Assembly (NCBI GenBank): GCA_016715195.1
Contig: JADKBB010000006.1
Span: 1 to 64,000, forward strand
Reading direction: 5' to 3'
From: Candidatus Villigracilis proximus
GTDB taxonomy: Bacteria; Chloroflexota; Anaerolineae; Anaerolineales; Villigracilaceae
Length of the DNA: 64,000 nt
Under the pieces are notes generated by a model, which was given only the letters and a program-made list of their open reading frames with translations, made no database searches and was not told the origin of the DNA. Below are positions 36,071 to 44,404 of this stretch, in pieces. A program made the position numbers and the translations under genes. How positions within the stretch are numbered: position 1 is the stretch's first letter; the number at the start of each line of letters is the position of its first letter.

Positions 36071-36472
36071 CTAGTACTCCACTGCTCGCGGCAGGGACTT
36101 GGCTTCTTCGATCCATTTGCCGAGTTGACCGGCGCTGGGCAGGTCGCGGACTTTTTGTTTTTCTGCATTTACTTCTTTGAGCTTTTCAGCGAGGTTCTCT
36201 GCATTGCGGTTGCCGAGTTCGGCCACGGTGTCTACACCGGCGGCTTCGAGCAGGTCTGCGAATTCCGAGCCGATGCCTTTGATGCGATACAAGTCTGCGC
36301 GGTTAACAAATTCGAGGATCTGCTTCTCGGTCAGCCCGGTGGCAGAGGCGAGTTCTGCACGGCCTTTGGAAGAGCCGCCTTTCTTGAGCAGATCGTCCGT
36401 GGTTTGCACGTCCGCGCCCTTGAATTTTTCGGCATAAGTGGCGCCAATGCCTTCGATATCTTGAATGTTCAT
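36071..36472 (-). CDS. DUF4332 helix-hairpin-helix protein
   Basis: The 133-residue protein is made of two tandem helix-hairpin-helix units (DIEGIGATYAEKFKGADVQT and YRIKGIGSEFADLLEAAGVDT) with a helical tail (ENLAEKLKEVNAEK). HhH repeats bind DNA non-specifically or mediate protein contacts. DUF4332 proteins are common in Chloroflexota and cyanobacteria and have no settled function. A GGAG site precedes the ATG. It is a single gene with a terminator at its 3' end. Confidence 0.88.
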   Translation of the reverse strand: MNIQDIEGIGATYAEKFKGADVQTTDDLLKKGGSSKGRAELASATGLTEKQILEFVNRADLYRIKGIGSEFADLLEAAGVDTVAELGNRNAENLAEKLKEVNAEKQKVRDLPSAGQLGKWIEEAKSLPRAVEY

Positions 36473-36550
36473 AAATTTATCTCCTTTGGAAAATGGTCTT
36501 GATTTGGATTTTATCAGTTGAATATCAGGAATATGTTACGAAACAATTGC

Positions 36551-36585
36551 TAATCCAAAATCATAAATCCAAAATCGTAAATCGC
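36551..36585. repeat. Heptamer repeat (AATCCAA/AATCATA/AATCGTA)
   Basis: Five 7-base units each start with AATC. They lie between the DUF4332 start and the nitroreductase stop. Confidence 0.75.
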
Positions 36586-36586
36586 A

Positions 36587-37099
36587 TCACCACTTATCCC
36601 AATGCACTACTTCATCCAGAGTCATTCGTCCGCCTTTTCTTGGCGGCGCGGATAGTTTTTCTTCTTCCAGTGCATATCCAAACGAGACAGCGATCCGCAA
36701 GTGCCATTCAGCCGGGAAACTTAGGATTTCGCGTGTTTTCTCGAACTGATAAAGAGAAGCCGGGCAGGAACCAACTCCCAACTCCCAGGCGGCCAACTGC
36801 ATAAATGCCGCGGCTTGACCTGCGTCAAACATGATCTGGAATTTGTCATTTGGGTCAGGTGTGAGGATTGCAACACACAAAGCTGCACCTGCGATATGGC
36901 CGGCCCACTCGCCGCAATCGGACAAGGCCTTTAATATTTTTTTATCCCGGATCGCGATGAATTTCCAGGCTTGAGTATTCTTTGAAGATTGTGACCTGCG
37001 GCCGGCATTGAGAATAGCGTGGATCACGTCATCGGGCAGGGGAGTGTCTTGAAACTTTCTCACGGCGCGCTTTAATCGAATGGCATCGGATACGTTCAT
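36587..37099 (-). CDS. Nitroreductase family protein
   Basis: The ~170-residue FMN-dependent oxidoreductase has N-terminal FMN contacts in IRLKRAVRKFQDTPLPDD and GRRSQSSKNTQAWKFIAI, the dimer helix DAGQAAAFMQLAAWELGVGSCP, and C-terminal VSFGYALEEEKLSAPPRKGG. It reduces nitro compounds, quinones or related substrates with NAD(P)H. The start was placed at MNVSDAIR (AGAGGA upstream). A degenerate copy of its N-terminal part lies near 45.9 kb in the same orientation, on the far side of the CHAT/STAND/radical SAM operon. Confidence 0.93.
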   Translation of the reverse strand: MNVSDAIRLKRAVRKFQDTPLPDDVIHAILNAGRRSQSSKNTQAWKFIAIRDKKILKALSDCGEWAGHIAGAALCVAILTPDPNDKFQIMFDAGQAAAFMQLAAWELGVGSCPASLYQFEKTREILSFPAEWHLRIAVSFGYALEEEKLSAPPRKGGRMTLDEVVHWDKW

Positions 37100-37256
37100 T
37101 GGGGTTCCTCTTTTCACTCTTGGTTTGAATGATTCAGATTATAGCCTGCCTGTAAATCAGTCGACATCTTGTTTGCTTCGCTGGCCTCATTGGTTGGTCA
37201 GTGCGGGGGCTTATTACGGGGAATAAATCGTAACTCCCAATTCAAGTTTAGCGCAA

Positions 37257-38609
37257 GTGCTCGAATATGACTTGAGCAAATATCTTGAGTTATACTTATA
37301 TGTAGTTGGGTGTTCAATTGCTAGCTATTGCTATCAAGTTTGTCTAATTAAACTGTGCTTGGTGGTTTATGATCGCAAAAACATAACCATTTCCGGGAAC
37401 ATAATTTCCATTCCTGAACGTTTGAGTCAGGTGGTGGATTTCGTTCATGATGAGTCAATGGTTTTGCTGACTGCTCCGAATGAAGCATTATTTTTTTTGC
37501 ATAGTTTGAATATTGTCAACACAAATGAAATAAAGTTTGGGGAATTGTTGAAGATCGTAGAGGATAATTTCGAAAAAGGTGACTTTCAGAACGGGGCGCT
37601 TGTGTTGGGGAGTATGGCAAGCGGGTATGTGCTGATCGAACGTGAAAACAGCAAACCTCAGGAGGGAATAGGAATACTGGTGGATGCGTTACTCTTTGAA
37701 CAAAATCTTATTCCTTTATGCAAGCCTGAAATTGCAAACGCCTTGGCGGATCAATCTGCGCGGCTGATCGAGCAGATATTAAAACTTTTCTCCCTGGTGG
37801 GTTCGTTGGGCACGATCATTTCCCTGCAAAAGGATATTGAAACAGCGCTGCAGATGATAGAGATCGCTTGGTCTCCTGAATTTCGAAAGACGGTGTTCGC
37901 ATTAAGAGATCTGACTTCCCTGTTGGCTTCTGTGTTTCGAGAAGATAAATACGCCCAGTTAAATTTACTTCGAAAAGCATTAATGGCAGTATCTGAAATA
38001 AAAAATTCCCTGCACACGATCGATATGACCGGTTCAAAGCGTCAGAAGAAGTTGTTGGAAGTTGTTTTGAATTCGCTGGGGGAGATCATTCAACAGGAAT
38101 TTATGCTGGTTGCAAATGTTCAATACGTCTCAGAAGGATTGGATCAGGAGCATATTACTCGTCAGGTAAGAAAACTGATCGGTCAGGTGGAGCAGAGACT
38201 CAGGGCTTTGATCGTTCTCAAATATGAGCAGAGATATGGCAAAGAGTGGATAAGTCAGATCGAAGCAGTGTATCCCAAGATGTATTCACATTGGGTGCTT
38301 AACCATAAGAGGGAGCAGTCCGCTTTCAAAAACTATAACGACCACGCGCCAGACATCCTTGAATTTGCCGGGTTCGATGATCTTTCTGAATTGATCTCTT
38401 CCCAGTGGAAACTATTCCAAAGTTGTTTGGATTTCGGTTTTGAATCGAGAAATCAAGCGATCTTTTATGACAAGATGAAACAGATCACGAAGGTTAGAAA
38501 TCCACTTGCGCATAACCGAATTGTGCCTGAAAACGAGATTCTTCGTGCGCGTGTTTTATGCACTGATATTTTGCTGGCGCTGGATAGTGGCGGCGTTTCT
38601 TCAATGTAA
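37257..38609 (+). CDS. Protein of unknown function with C-terminal HEPN-like domain
   Basis: It is the first gene of the island operon. The C-terminal ~130 residues (VEQRLRALIVLKYEQRYGKEWI, then ITKVRNPLAHNRIVPENEI) resemble Swt1-type HEPN domains. The R-x4-H pattern of HEPN RNases is present as Arg414-NPLA-His419, so an RNase effector is possible. The middle (residues ~110-310) is all-helical; I do not recognise it. The first ~65 residues from the GTG are poorly supported and no binding site is visible, so translation may begin later, for example at MVLLTAPNEALFF. The gene looks more AT-rich than its neighbours. 36 bp separate it from the GNAT gene. Confidence 0.65.
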   Translation: MLEYDLSKYLELYLYVVGCSIASYCYQVCLIKLCLVVYDRKNITISGNIISIPERLSQVVDFVHDESMVLLTAPNEALFFLHSLNIVNTNEIKFGELLKIVEDNFEKGDFQNGALVLGSMASGYVLIERENSKPQEGIGILVDALLFEQNLIPLCKPEIANALADQSARLIEQILKLFSLVGSLGTIISLQKDIETALQMIEIAWSPEFRKTVFALRDLTSLLASVFREDKYAQLNLLRKALMAVSEIKNSLHTIDMTGSKRQKKLLEVVLNSLGEIIQQEFMLVANVQYVSEGLDQEHITRQVRKLIGQVEQRLRALIVLKYEQRYGKEWISQIEAVYPKMYSHWVLNHKREQSAFKNYNDHAPDILEFAGFDDLSELISSQWKLFQSCLDFGFESRNQAIFYDKMKQITKVRNPLAHNRIVPENEILRARVLCTDILLALDSGGVSSM

Positions 38610-38645
38610 TATGAGGCTTGATTTTGATGGGAGATTGTTGCTATA

Positions 38646-39179
38646 ATGTTTACATATAGCGTCTTTCACAAACATGATCGGGAGCAGGTGATTGAGGTTA
38701 TTAACCGTGTTGCTGCGGAAAACAGGTTTTTGCAAACAGGGTGTTATGTCTCTTCGCTGACCTGGGAAAATCTGTTGGCATGTGGAGTGGACCAAGAAAA
38801 CGGATATTTGCTTCTTACTGTATATGACTCAAAGGAATTAGCGGGTTTTGTCAGGTTATCACCGGATGATTTAGGCGGGCGTTATACCGGAAATGTTGGG
38901 ATCGTATTATTGCCAAAGCATAGATACAAACGAATTGGGACTAAATTATTGGATTTTATTGTTAATATCGCACCTGTGTTTGGCTATAAAAGCCTGGTGG
39001 CGGATATTCTTTTCGATAATTTCGTATCTTTACGGCTGTTTACCGGCCGTGGTTTTACCCAATGTTCAAGCAGGAATCTATATCTAAGGCATCGAAATGC
39101 TGTGGTTGAAGAAGTAAAGATGAAATTTTTCCTGCGAGATTGTCAAGGAAAACACAATGTTGAACTACCCAACGACTGA
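38646..39179 (+). CDS. GNAT family N-acetyltransferase
   Basis: The 177-residue protein has the GNAT core: beta4 ELAGFVRLSP, the acetyl-CoA loop GNVGIVLLPKHRYKRIGTKLLDFIV (a variant of the usual Q/RxxGxG/A loop), and SLRLFTGRGFTQ near the end. The substrate is unknown; in this operon it could modify a peptide, a tRNA or one of the neighbouring proteins. Its 3' end overlaps the CHAT-NTPase start by 23 bases in another frame, so the two are coupled. GGGAGA lies upstream of the ATG. The coding sequence looks AT-rich compared with the flanking housekeeping genes. Confidence 0.85.
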   Translation: MFTYSVFHKHDREQVIEVINRVAAENRFLQTGCYVSSLTWENLLACGVDQENGYLLLTVYDSKELAGFVRLSPDDLGGRYTGNVGIVLLPKHRYKRIGTKLLDFIVNIAPVFGYKSLVADILFDNFVSLRLFTGRGFTQCSSRNLYLRHRNAVVEEVKMKFFLRDCQGKHNVELPND

Positions 39180-41613
39180 CAGCCCCATTGACCGTGAAGA
39201 CCAGCGCAAGCTCACTCAGGAATTGCTGGCGGATATCGAAGCAAAAAGTTTTCAGGCAGATACTGGAGTGCTGCCATTCCGTGCGTTGGAGTTTTACGGC
39301 ATCGAGGGAATTGGAAAAACCAGAATTCTCAACGTTGTAAAAGAGATCTGCGAAAAAAGACAACTCCCGTTCATTACCATCGAGTCATCTTTTAATTGGC
39401 AGGATGCAGAAGATCAGTCCGCTCTGGTGTCTGAATTTTTGCGTTCAGTCTGTGAGCAGATCGGGAGAAGGTCGGAAATGGCCGGCCTGGCCGCGTCTGC
39501 TAGTACCGTCCTTGAGAATATTCAAAGGATGCGCGATACAGGCGTCGCTGAGTATGGTGCGTTGATCAAGGAGTTTATCGGCGTCCTGGTGGAAATCCAA
39601 ACCAAAATTCATCATCCGCTTATTTTGCTGTTGGATAAAACTGAGTATTGTCCGGCGGAATTATTAAACTGGATCGGCACGGATTTTGCGCGGTTATTTG
39701 TTGAGGCAGATCGGTCTCCGGGGATGGCGATCATCTTTGCTGGTAGAGGGCAATTGATTCGGGAGAGTCGCTGGCCGAATTATTTTAAGCAGGCGTCCGG
39801 CGCCTATATGTTAAATCCGCTCAGCATTGAATTTACAGAGCACCATATTGGTTCATTGCCATCCGGAACCCGTTACCAATCGGCAACAGAATTTATTTAT
39901 GACCTTTCGAATGGGCATCCTTACAGCACAGAGATGATCGTTTTTGAATTGAGCAAGCTGGGGGTTGAGGTGGATGCGGTTGAGCAGCACCGTCTGCAGT
40001 TGGCAGAGAAACTATACGAGGAAGTCATCCGCAAACATATTTTGGAGGATGCCAAGGACTGGGTCAGGAAATTTGTGGAGATCGCTTCGATTCCGCGCTG
40101 GTTCAAACCTGACCTGCTGAAGAAACTGTTTAGCGGCATTCCCAATTTACCCGAAGAATTCCGCGCGGATGCAGATGCAACCTGGTTTACTTATAAAGCA
40201 ATGGATCTGCGGAAGTCGCCGTGGAATCTTGTGATCGTGACCCGCGATGCGTATGAGATTGAACGTCCTCTGCGAAAGTTGATGCAGAAGGCGTTGTCGA
40301 TCCTTCATCCACAGGATACGATTCAGTTACATCAAAAGGTAAGGGATATTTATCAAAGTCTCGACAGCCTGGAGGCTTCGGTTGTTTTGGAGATTTTGTT
40401 CCATGTGGCTACGATCTCTTTGCTGACACGGAGGGATGTGTATACCGCGGTTAGGGATGAATTAAGCGAGCAGTTGAAGCGCTTTAGCCCAAAGCACGAA
40501 TCTGAAATGCAGGAGGCTGTGCAATTAAAACTTTCCCTTTTGCAGGATGTGGAATTGATCGAGTTGTTGGGCGGGAGGCCGGTGGAACAACTGGCGCAGT
40601 TAATTGATGAGCATCTAAGACGTCCATCAGAAAATATCAATGTGATCAGCGAGTTTTTTGCGCCGTCGGAATATCGTGTAACCTGGTTCCCGGGCAGTCA
40701 AATGATCTGGCCCACCAGACGTATTTATACAAACCAACGTTATGGCTGGAACGAATGGCGAACTCAAATGCCTGATACAGGTCATTCTGCATTTGCTGCA
40801 TACCTTCCAAGGGAGGCTCAGGATTTTTTACTTAATCACGAAGATGTGCCGCTGCAATTGGTTACAAATTACAGTGACATTCCCTGGGAATTATTTCATG
40901 ACGGCGTGGACTTTCTTTCCTTACGTCATGCGATGGCGCGTAAACCACAAATGTTTGATACACCCGTCGTGCATCCTCGGTTTCCAGAGGGTTCAAAGTA
41001 TGCGCTGGTGGTTGGGAATCCCACAGGCGATCTGCCTGAGGCTGAACGCGAAGCAAATGAAGTTGCGGCGCTTTTTAAGAAGCATGGCTGGGATGTTGAA
41101 ACATTGATCGGGGACGAGGCTACGGTCAATGCTTTTGCTTTGAAACTGAGAAACAGGCCCTATCGCCTGATCCACTTTGCGGGACATGCTCGCTATGATG
41201 TGGATGTTCCCTTGAAAAGCAGCTTGAAATTTAAAGATTACTCATGGCTGGCTGAAGAGTTTGAACGTCAACTAAGCAGTCAGGCATTCCTTTATCTAAA
41301 TGCTTGTGAAACTGCGCAAACGTACACAGAGAGCAGCTTGCGTAATCCGCGCGGCGAGTTTATGGAAGGCGTTGCCATATCCACTTTGAAAGGCGGCGCG
41401 ATGGGTTGTCTCGGTCCGCTTTGGGCGATCCGCGATGATCTGGCGCGAGGTTTTGCGCTTGAGTTTTATAAGCACGCCCTTTCAGGGGAAACTCTGGGTG
41501 AATCTGTCAGGCTGGCGCGCTTGGCGTTCCGAAAAAAATCACCCGATTTTTGGGCCGGGTGGGTTTTGTATGGTGACCCAACCTATCATTTGTATAAGCA
41601 GCGTGGAGGATAA
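39157..41613 (+). CDS. P-loop NTPase fused to a C-terminal CHAT caspase-like protease
   Basis: The protein has 818 residues. Walker A is GIEGIGKTR (residues 48-56). The Walker B-like strand LILLLDKTEYC has Asp then Lys where STAND proteins usually have two acids. A GGRP-type helical region follows, then a linker to ~520. Residues ~540-815 are a CHAT domain: PREAQDFLLNHEDVPLQLVT, the His motif LIHFAGHARYD (His677), the Cys motif FLYLNACETAQT (Cys717), then WAGWVLYGDP. CHAT proteases cleave proteins in conflict and cell-death systems. The NTPase probably acts as a switch that controls the protease. It is one base away from the STAND-TPR gene. Confidence 0.9.
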   Translation: MLNYPTTDSPIDREDQRKLTQELLADIEAKSFQADTGVLPFRALEFYGIEGIGKTRILNVVKEICEKRQLPFITIESSFNWQDAEDQSALVSEFLRSVCEQIGRRSEMAGLAASASTVLENIQRMRDTGVAEYGALIKEFIGVLVEIQTKIHHPLILLLDKTEYCPAELLNWIGTDFARLFVEADRSPGMAIIFAGRGQLIRESRWPNYFKQASGAYMLNPLSIEFTEHHIGSLPSGTRYQSATEFIYDLSNGHPYSTEMIVFELSKLGVEVDAVEQHRLQLAEKLYEEVIRKHILEDAKDWVRKFVEIASIPRWFKPDLLKKLFSGIPNLPEEFRADADATWFTYKAMDLRKSPWNLVIVTRDAYEIERPLRKLMQKALSILHPQDTIQLHQKVRDIYQSLDSLEASVVLEILFHVATISLLTRRDVYTAVRDELSEQLKRFSPKHESEMQEAVQLKLSLLQDVELIELLGGRPVEQLAQLIDEHLRRPSENINVISEFFAPSEYRVTWFPGSQMIWPTRRIYTNQRYGWNEWRTQMPDTGHSAFAAYLPREAQDFLLNHEDVPLQLVTNYSDIPWELFHDGVDFLSLRHAMARKPQMFDTPVVHPRFPEGSKYALVVGNPTGDLPEAEREANEVAALFKKHGWDVETLIGDEATVNAFALKLRNRPYRLIHFAGHARYDVDVPLKSSLKFKDYSWLAEEFERQLSSQAFLYLNACETAQTYTESSLRNPRGEFMEGVAISTLKGGAMGCLGPLWAIRDDLARGFALEFYKHALSGETLGESVRLARLAFRKKSPDFWAGWVLYGDPTYHLYKQRGG

Positions 41614-41614
41614 A

Positions 41615-44383
41615 ATGTCACAGGTGTTTTTGCCTTCTGAAAGCAAGTCCATTTTTGTAGGCCGTGAACCACAAATTGCAGGATTTAAATCAATTCTTAA
41701 TCGGGAACGTCCGGAATGGATTTTACATATTCCAGGAGAGGGTGGTATTGGGAAGACACGTCTGCTGGAGAAATACGAAAAGATTGCCCGCGAACAATAT
41801 ACGAGTGGACTTGCGGTAACGGGATTGATTGATTTTTATGACACGAGCAATCAATCTGAAATTGGTTTGTTGAATGAAATTGCCTTGAGGCTTGGTTTTG
41901 ATCCTTCCGGGGCTTTTCGGAAAGAGAGTAATGAGTTTCAGAAATTGAGTGCTTCAAAAGATGGGGAGAATGCAGTCTTTCAGGATCGTCTTGAACAGGT
42001 ATTTGAAAAGTTTCTTGCAGAATATAAAGTGCTGTTGGGACAAAAGGAAAGAGTCTTGCTATTATTCGACACATGTGAGGAAATGAAAGGGGTTGAAGAA
42101 TGGGTGTTGGACAGGTTTTTTGAAGAAATTGATAATATTGAAGGGGATATGGTTGAGGTTCCTGAAGGCGGGGAGGAAAACACACACAACCGAAAAACGA
42201 TTGTCGTGATCGTTGGACGCAAGGAACTCGATTTTCATAAAAATGAAAAATATAAGGGACAATTTTGGACGTATAGACTTCCGCTTTTGGAGCTAAAGGA
42301 TATTAAAGATTATTTCTCCACGGATATTCATATTTCCGAATCAATTGATGAGAAAGGGTTTGAGCAGATCTATGAGCGTACCGGTGGACGTCCGCTTTAT
42401 GTGGCGCTTGTTTACGATTGGTTGTCGAACGATGTCGGCACATTGAGCGAGCTGCTTGGTATGACCGATTCATTCGCTGCCGGATTGGTCGGCTGGGTGC
42501 GCCGGCTTGAGCCGAATAAAAAAATGACGATTCTGTATATGGCCTTTGCCTGGCGGCGAATGGAGTTGTCGTTATTAAGCGATCTTCTCGCCCTGCCCAT
42601 GGATAAGGTTCAGAAGATCGTGGACGAGATGGTCAAGTTTAGCTTTATTAAGTATCGTGAGATCGAAGACGGCCACTTTGTTATCAACCTGCATGATGAA
42701 ATGAGAATGTTGATCAATGAATATGTGTGGCCAAAGGAAATTACTGAAGAGATGGGGAAGCCCTATCCGCTGGTGCTTGATTGGTATAAAACGATCGTTA
42801 ATGACCCTGAATTGTTTGAAGGAAAAAACACCCCGGTGAATGACCGTGAACGTGCCCTGCTCTCTGAGGATCTATATTATCGTCTGAAGAGAAGTTTGCC
42901 GGAGGGATTGAAGTTTTATGAGTCGCGATTTGCGACCGCTGTTCATTATCTTGACCTGGCGTATTGTGACATGCTTAATCAGGAAGTGGTGGAATTTAAG
43001 AATCAATTGCCTCAGGAAGAGCGGGATAAATTTGACTTTCGAATGGCGTTGACCGCATTTCGCAAGGAGGAGTATCAGCGGGCTGGCAGTATCTGGCACG
43101 CATTTATCAGGCGTCCCGATGTAAGTCCTGCGCAGCGGGCCACCACGTTAATGCAACTGGTGGAATTGGACAGTTACACGGGCAATCCAAAAGAAGCGAT
43201 TCTTCACGCGAAAGAAGCTGAAATTGTTTATTTGGCATTGATCAAAACTGCAAAATCCGCCTCCGAGCGTTCTCATCTGAAAAATCAACTGGGACAACTC
43301 TATAACAATTGGGGTTTTGCCTGCCGGGTGTCTGATAATTATAAACAGGCATTGGAATATTACAAAAAGGCATTACAAATTCCTGGGCAAAGTTTGCAAG
43401 CCAAGAAGCATAAGGCGCGCGTCTTGAACAATATGGGGTTTATTTATTATCGGCTCGGCGATGTGGAACGTGCCCGAACCTATGTAGGTAGGGCTTTGAA
43501 CATACGACGCGACCTTAATATACCTTACGAGCTTGGTCTGGGCTTTAATACGTTTGGGTTGATCATGGAAGATGGTGGGCGAATCCCAAATGCGGTTGAT
43601 CTGTTTACCAAGGCCTATCAGTCATTTGAGGATGCGCACAGCAATCGCGGCAAGGCAATGGCTCAGATTAACCTCGGTAGAATGCAACGCTTTATGAATA
43701 ATTATGACGAAGCATTGAATGAACTTACCCGGGCAGAGAAAGTATTAAAGAAATTATATGACCAGGACAACCTGATCACTGTTTTGAACGAAATAGGCAC
43801 AACGTATCGTGAAAAACAGGATTGGACAAACGCGCTGAAATACTTGAATGAGTCATTGGTTCTGAGTGAAAAATTGGGAAAGAGATTTCAACAGACCGAT
43901 ACTCTGGATGATATCGCTGTTACTTATTATAAAATGGCAACCCGCTCAAATGAAAAAGATCGCGGGGGATATATTGAAAAGGCGAAGAATTACGCGAATA
44001 AATCGCAGAAATTGGCTAAAAATGATGAGACCGATTTCTTTGTTGCCAAAGCAGACATTGTGCTTGGAGACCTGTTCTATTTGGAGGAAGAATATACTGC
44101 CGCGTTCAAGCATTACTTTGAAGCGGCCAGTCTGATGGCGAAAGCCTGGGCCTCTCGTCATAAGGCCTCCGGCTTTTATCAGAGAAGATATGAAGAAAGC
44201 CTTGATAAAATGCAGGAGCGTCTGCACGCATTTGAGCGTGAAGAGGGAATCGAAAAGACATTGACCTATGTTAAGAGATTATTGGCGAAGATCGAGCAGC
44301 TTCCGCCAGTGGAAAAGGTTGCGCTGTCCAAAATGCGTAAAACGCTTAAGGCAACGCTTGAAACAACGAAGCTCGCACGGTAG
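41615..44383 (+). CDS. STAND-type NTPase with TPR repeats
   Basis: The protein has 922 residues. The N-terminal NTPase has Walker A GEGGIGKTR (residues 41-49, Lys47) and Walker B RVLLLFDTCEEM, followed by a typical IVVIVGRKELDF sensor strand and winged-helix segment. Residues ~490-800 hold at least six TPR-like repeats (LGQLYNNWGFACRVSDNYKQ, NNMGFIYYRLGDVERA, INLGRMQRFMNNYDEA). Such proteins sense a ligand by the repeats and oligomerise on ATP binding. GGAGGA precedes the ATG, two bases after the CHAT-protein stop. The architecture resembles the NTPase-TPR partner of some radical SAM peptide systems, for example FxsT of FxSxx-COOH clusters. Confidence 0.9.
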   Translation: MSQVFLPSESKSIFVGREPQIAGFKSILNRERPEWILHIPGEGGIGKTRLLEKYEKIAREQYTSGLAVTGLIDFYDTSNQSEIGLLNEIALRLGFDPSGAFRKESNEFQKLSASKDGENAVFQDRLEQVFEKFLAEYKVLLGQKERVLLLFDTCEEMKGVEEWVLDRFFEEIDNIEGDMVEVPEGGEENTHNRKTIVVIVGRKELDFHKNEKYKGQFWTYRLPLLELKDIKDYFSTDIHISESIDEKGFEQIYERTGGRPLYVALVYDWLSNDVGTLSELLGMTDSFAAGLVGWVRRLEPNKKMTILYMAFAWRRMELSLLSDLLALPMDKVQKIVDEMVKFSFIKYREIEDGHFVINLHDEMRMLINEYVWPKEITEEMGKPYPLVLDWYKTIVNDPELFEGKNTPVNDRERALLSEDLYYRLKRSLPEGLKFYESRFATAVHYLDLAYCDMLNQEVVEFKNQLPQEERDKFDFRMALTAFRKEEYQRAGSIWHAFIRRPDVSPAQRATTLMQLVELDSYTGNPKEAILHAKEAEIVYLALIKTAKSASERSHLKNQLGQLYNNWGFACRVSDNYKQALEYYKKALQIPGQSLQAKKHKARVLNNMGFIYYRLGDVERARTYVGRALNIRRDLNIPYELGLGFNTFGLIMEDGGRIPNAVDLFTKAYQSFEDAHSNRGKAMAQINLGRMQRFMNNYDEALNELTRAEKVLKKLYDQDNLITVLNEIGTTYREKQDWTNALKYLNESLVLSEKLGKRFQQTDTLDDIAVTYYKMATRSNEKDRGGYIEKAKNYANKSQKLAKNDETDFFVAKADIVLGDLFYLEEEYTAAFKHYFEAASLMAKAWASRHKASGFYQRRYEESLDKMQERLHAFEREEGIEKTLTYVKRLLAKIEQLPPVEKVALSKMRKTLKATLETTKLAR

Positions 44384-44404
44384 TACCATAATGGAGATGA
44401 AGAT

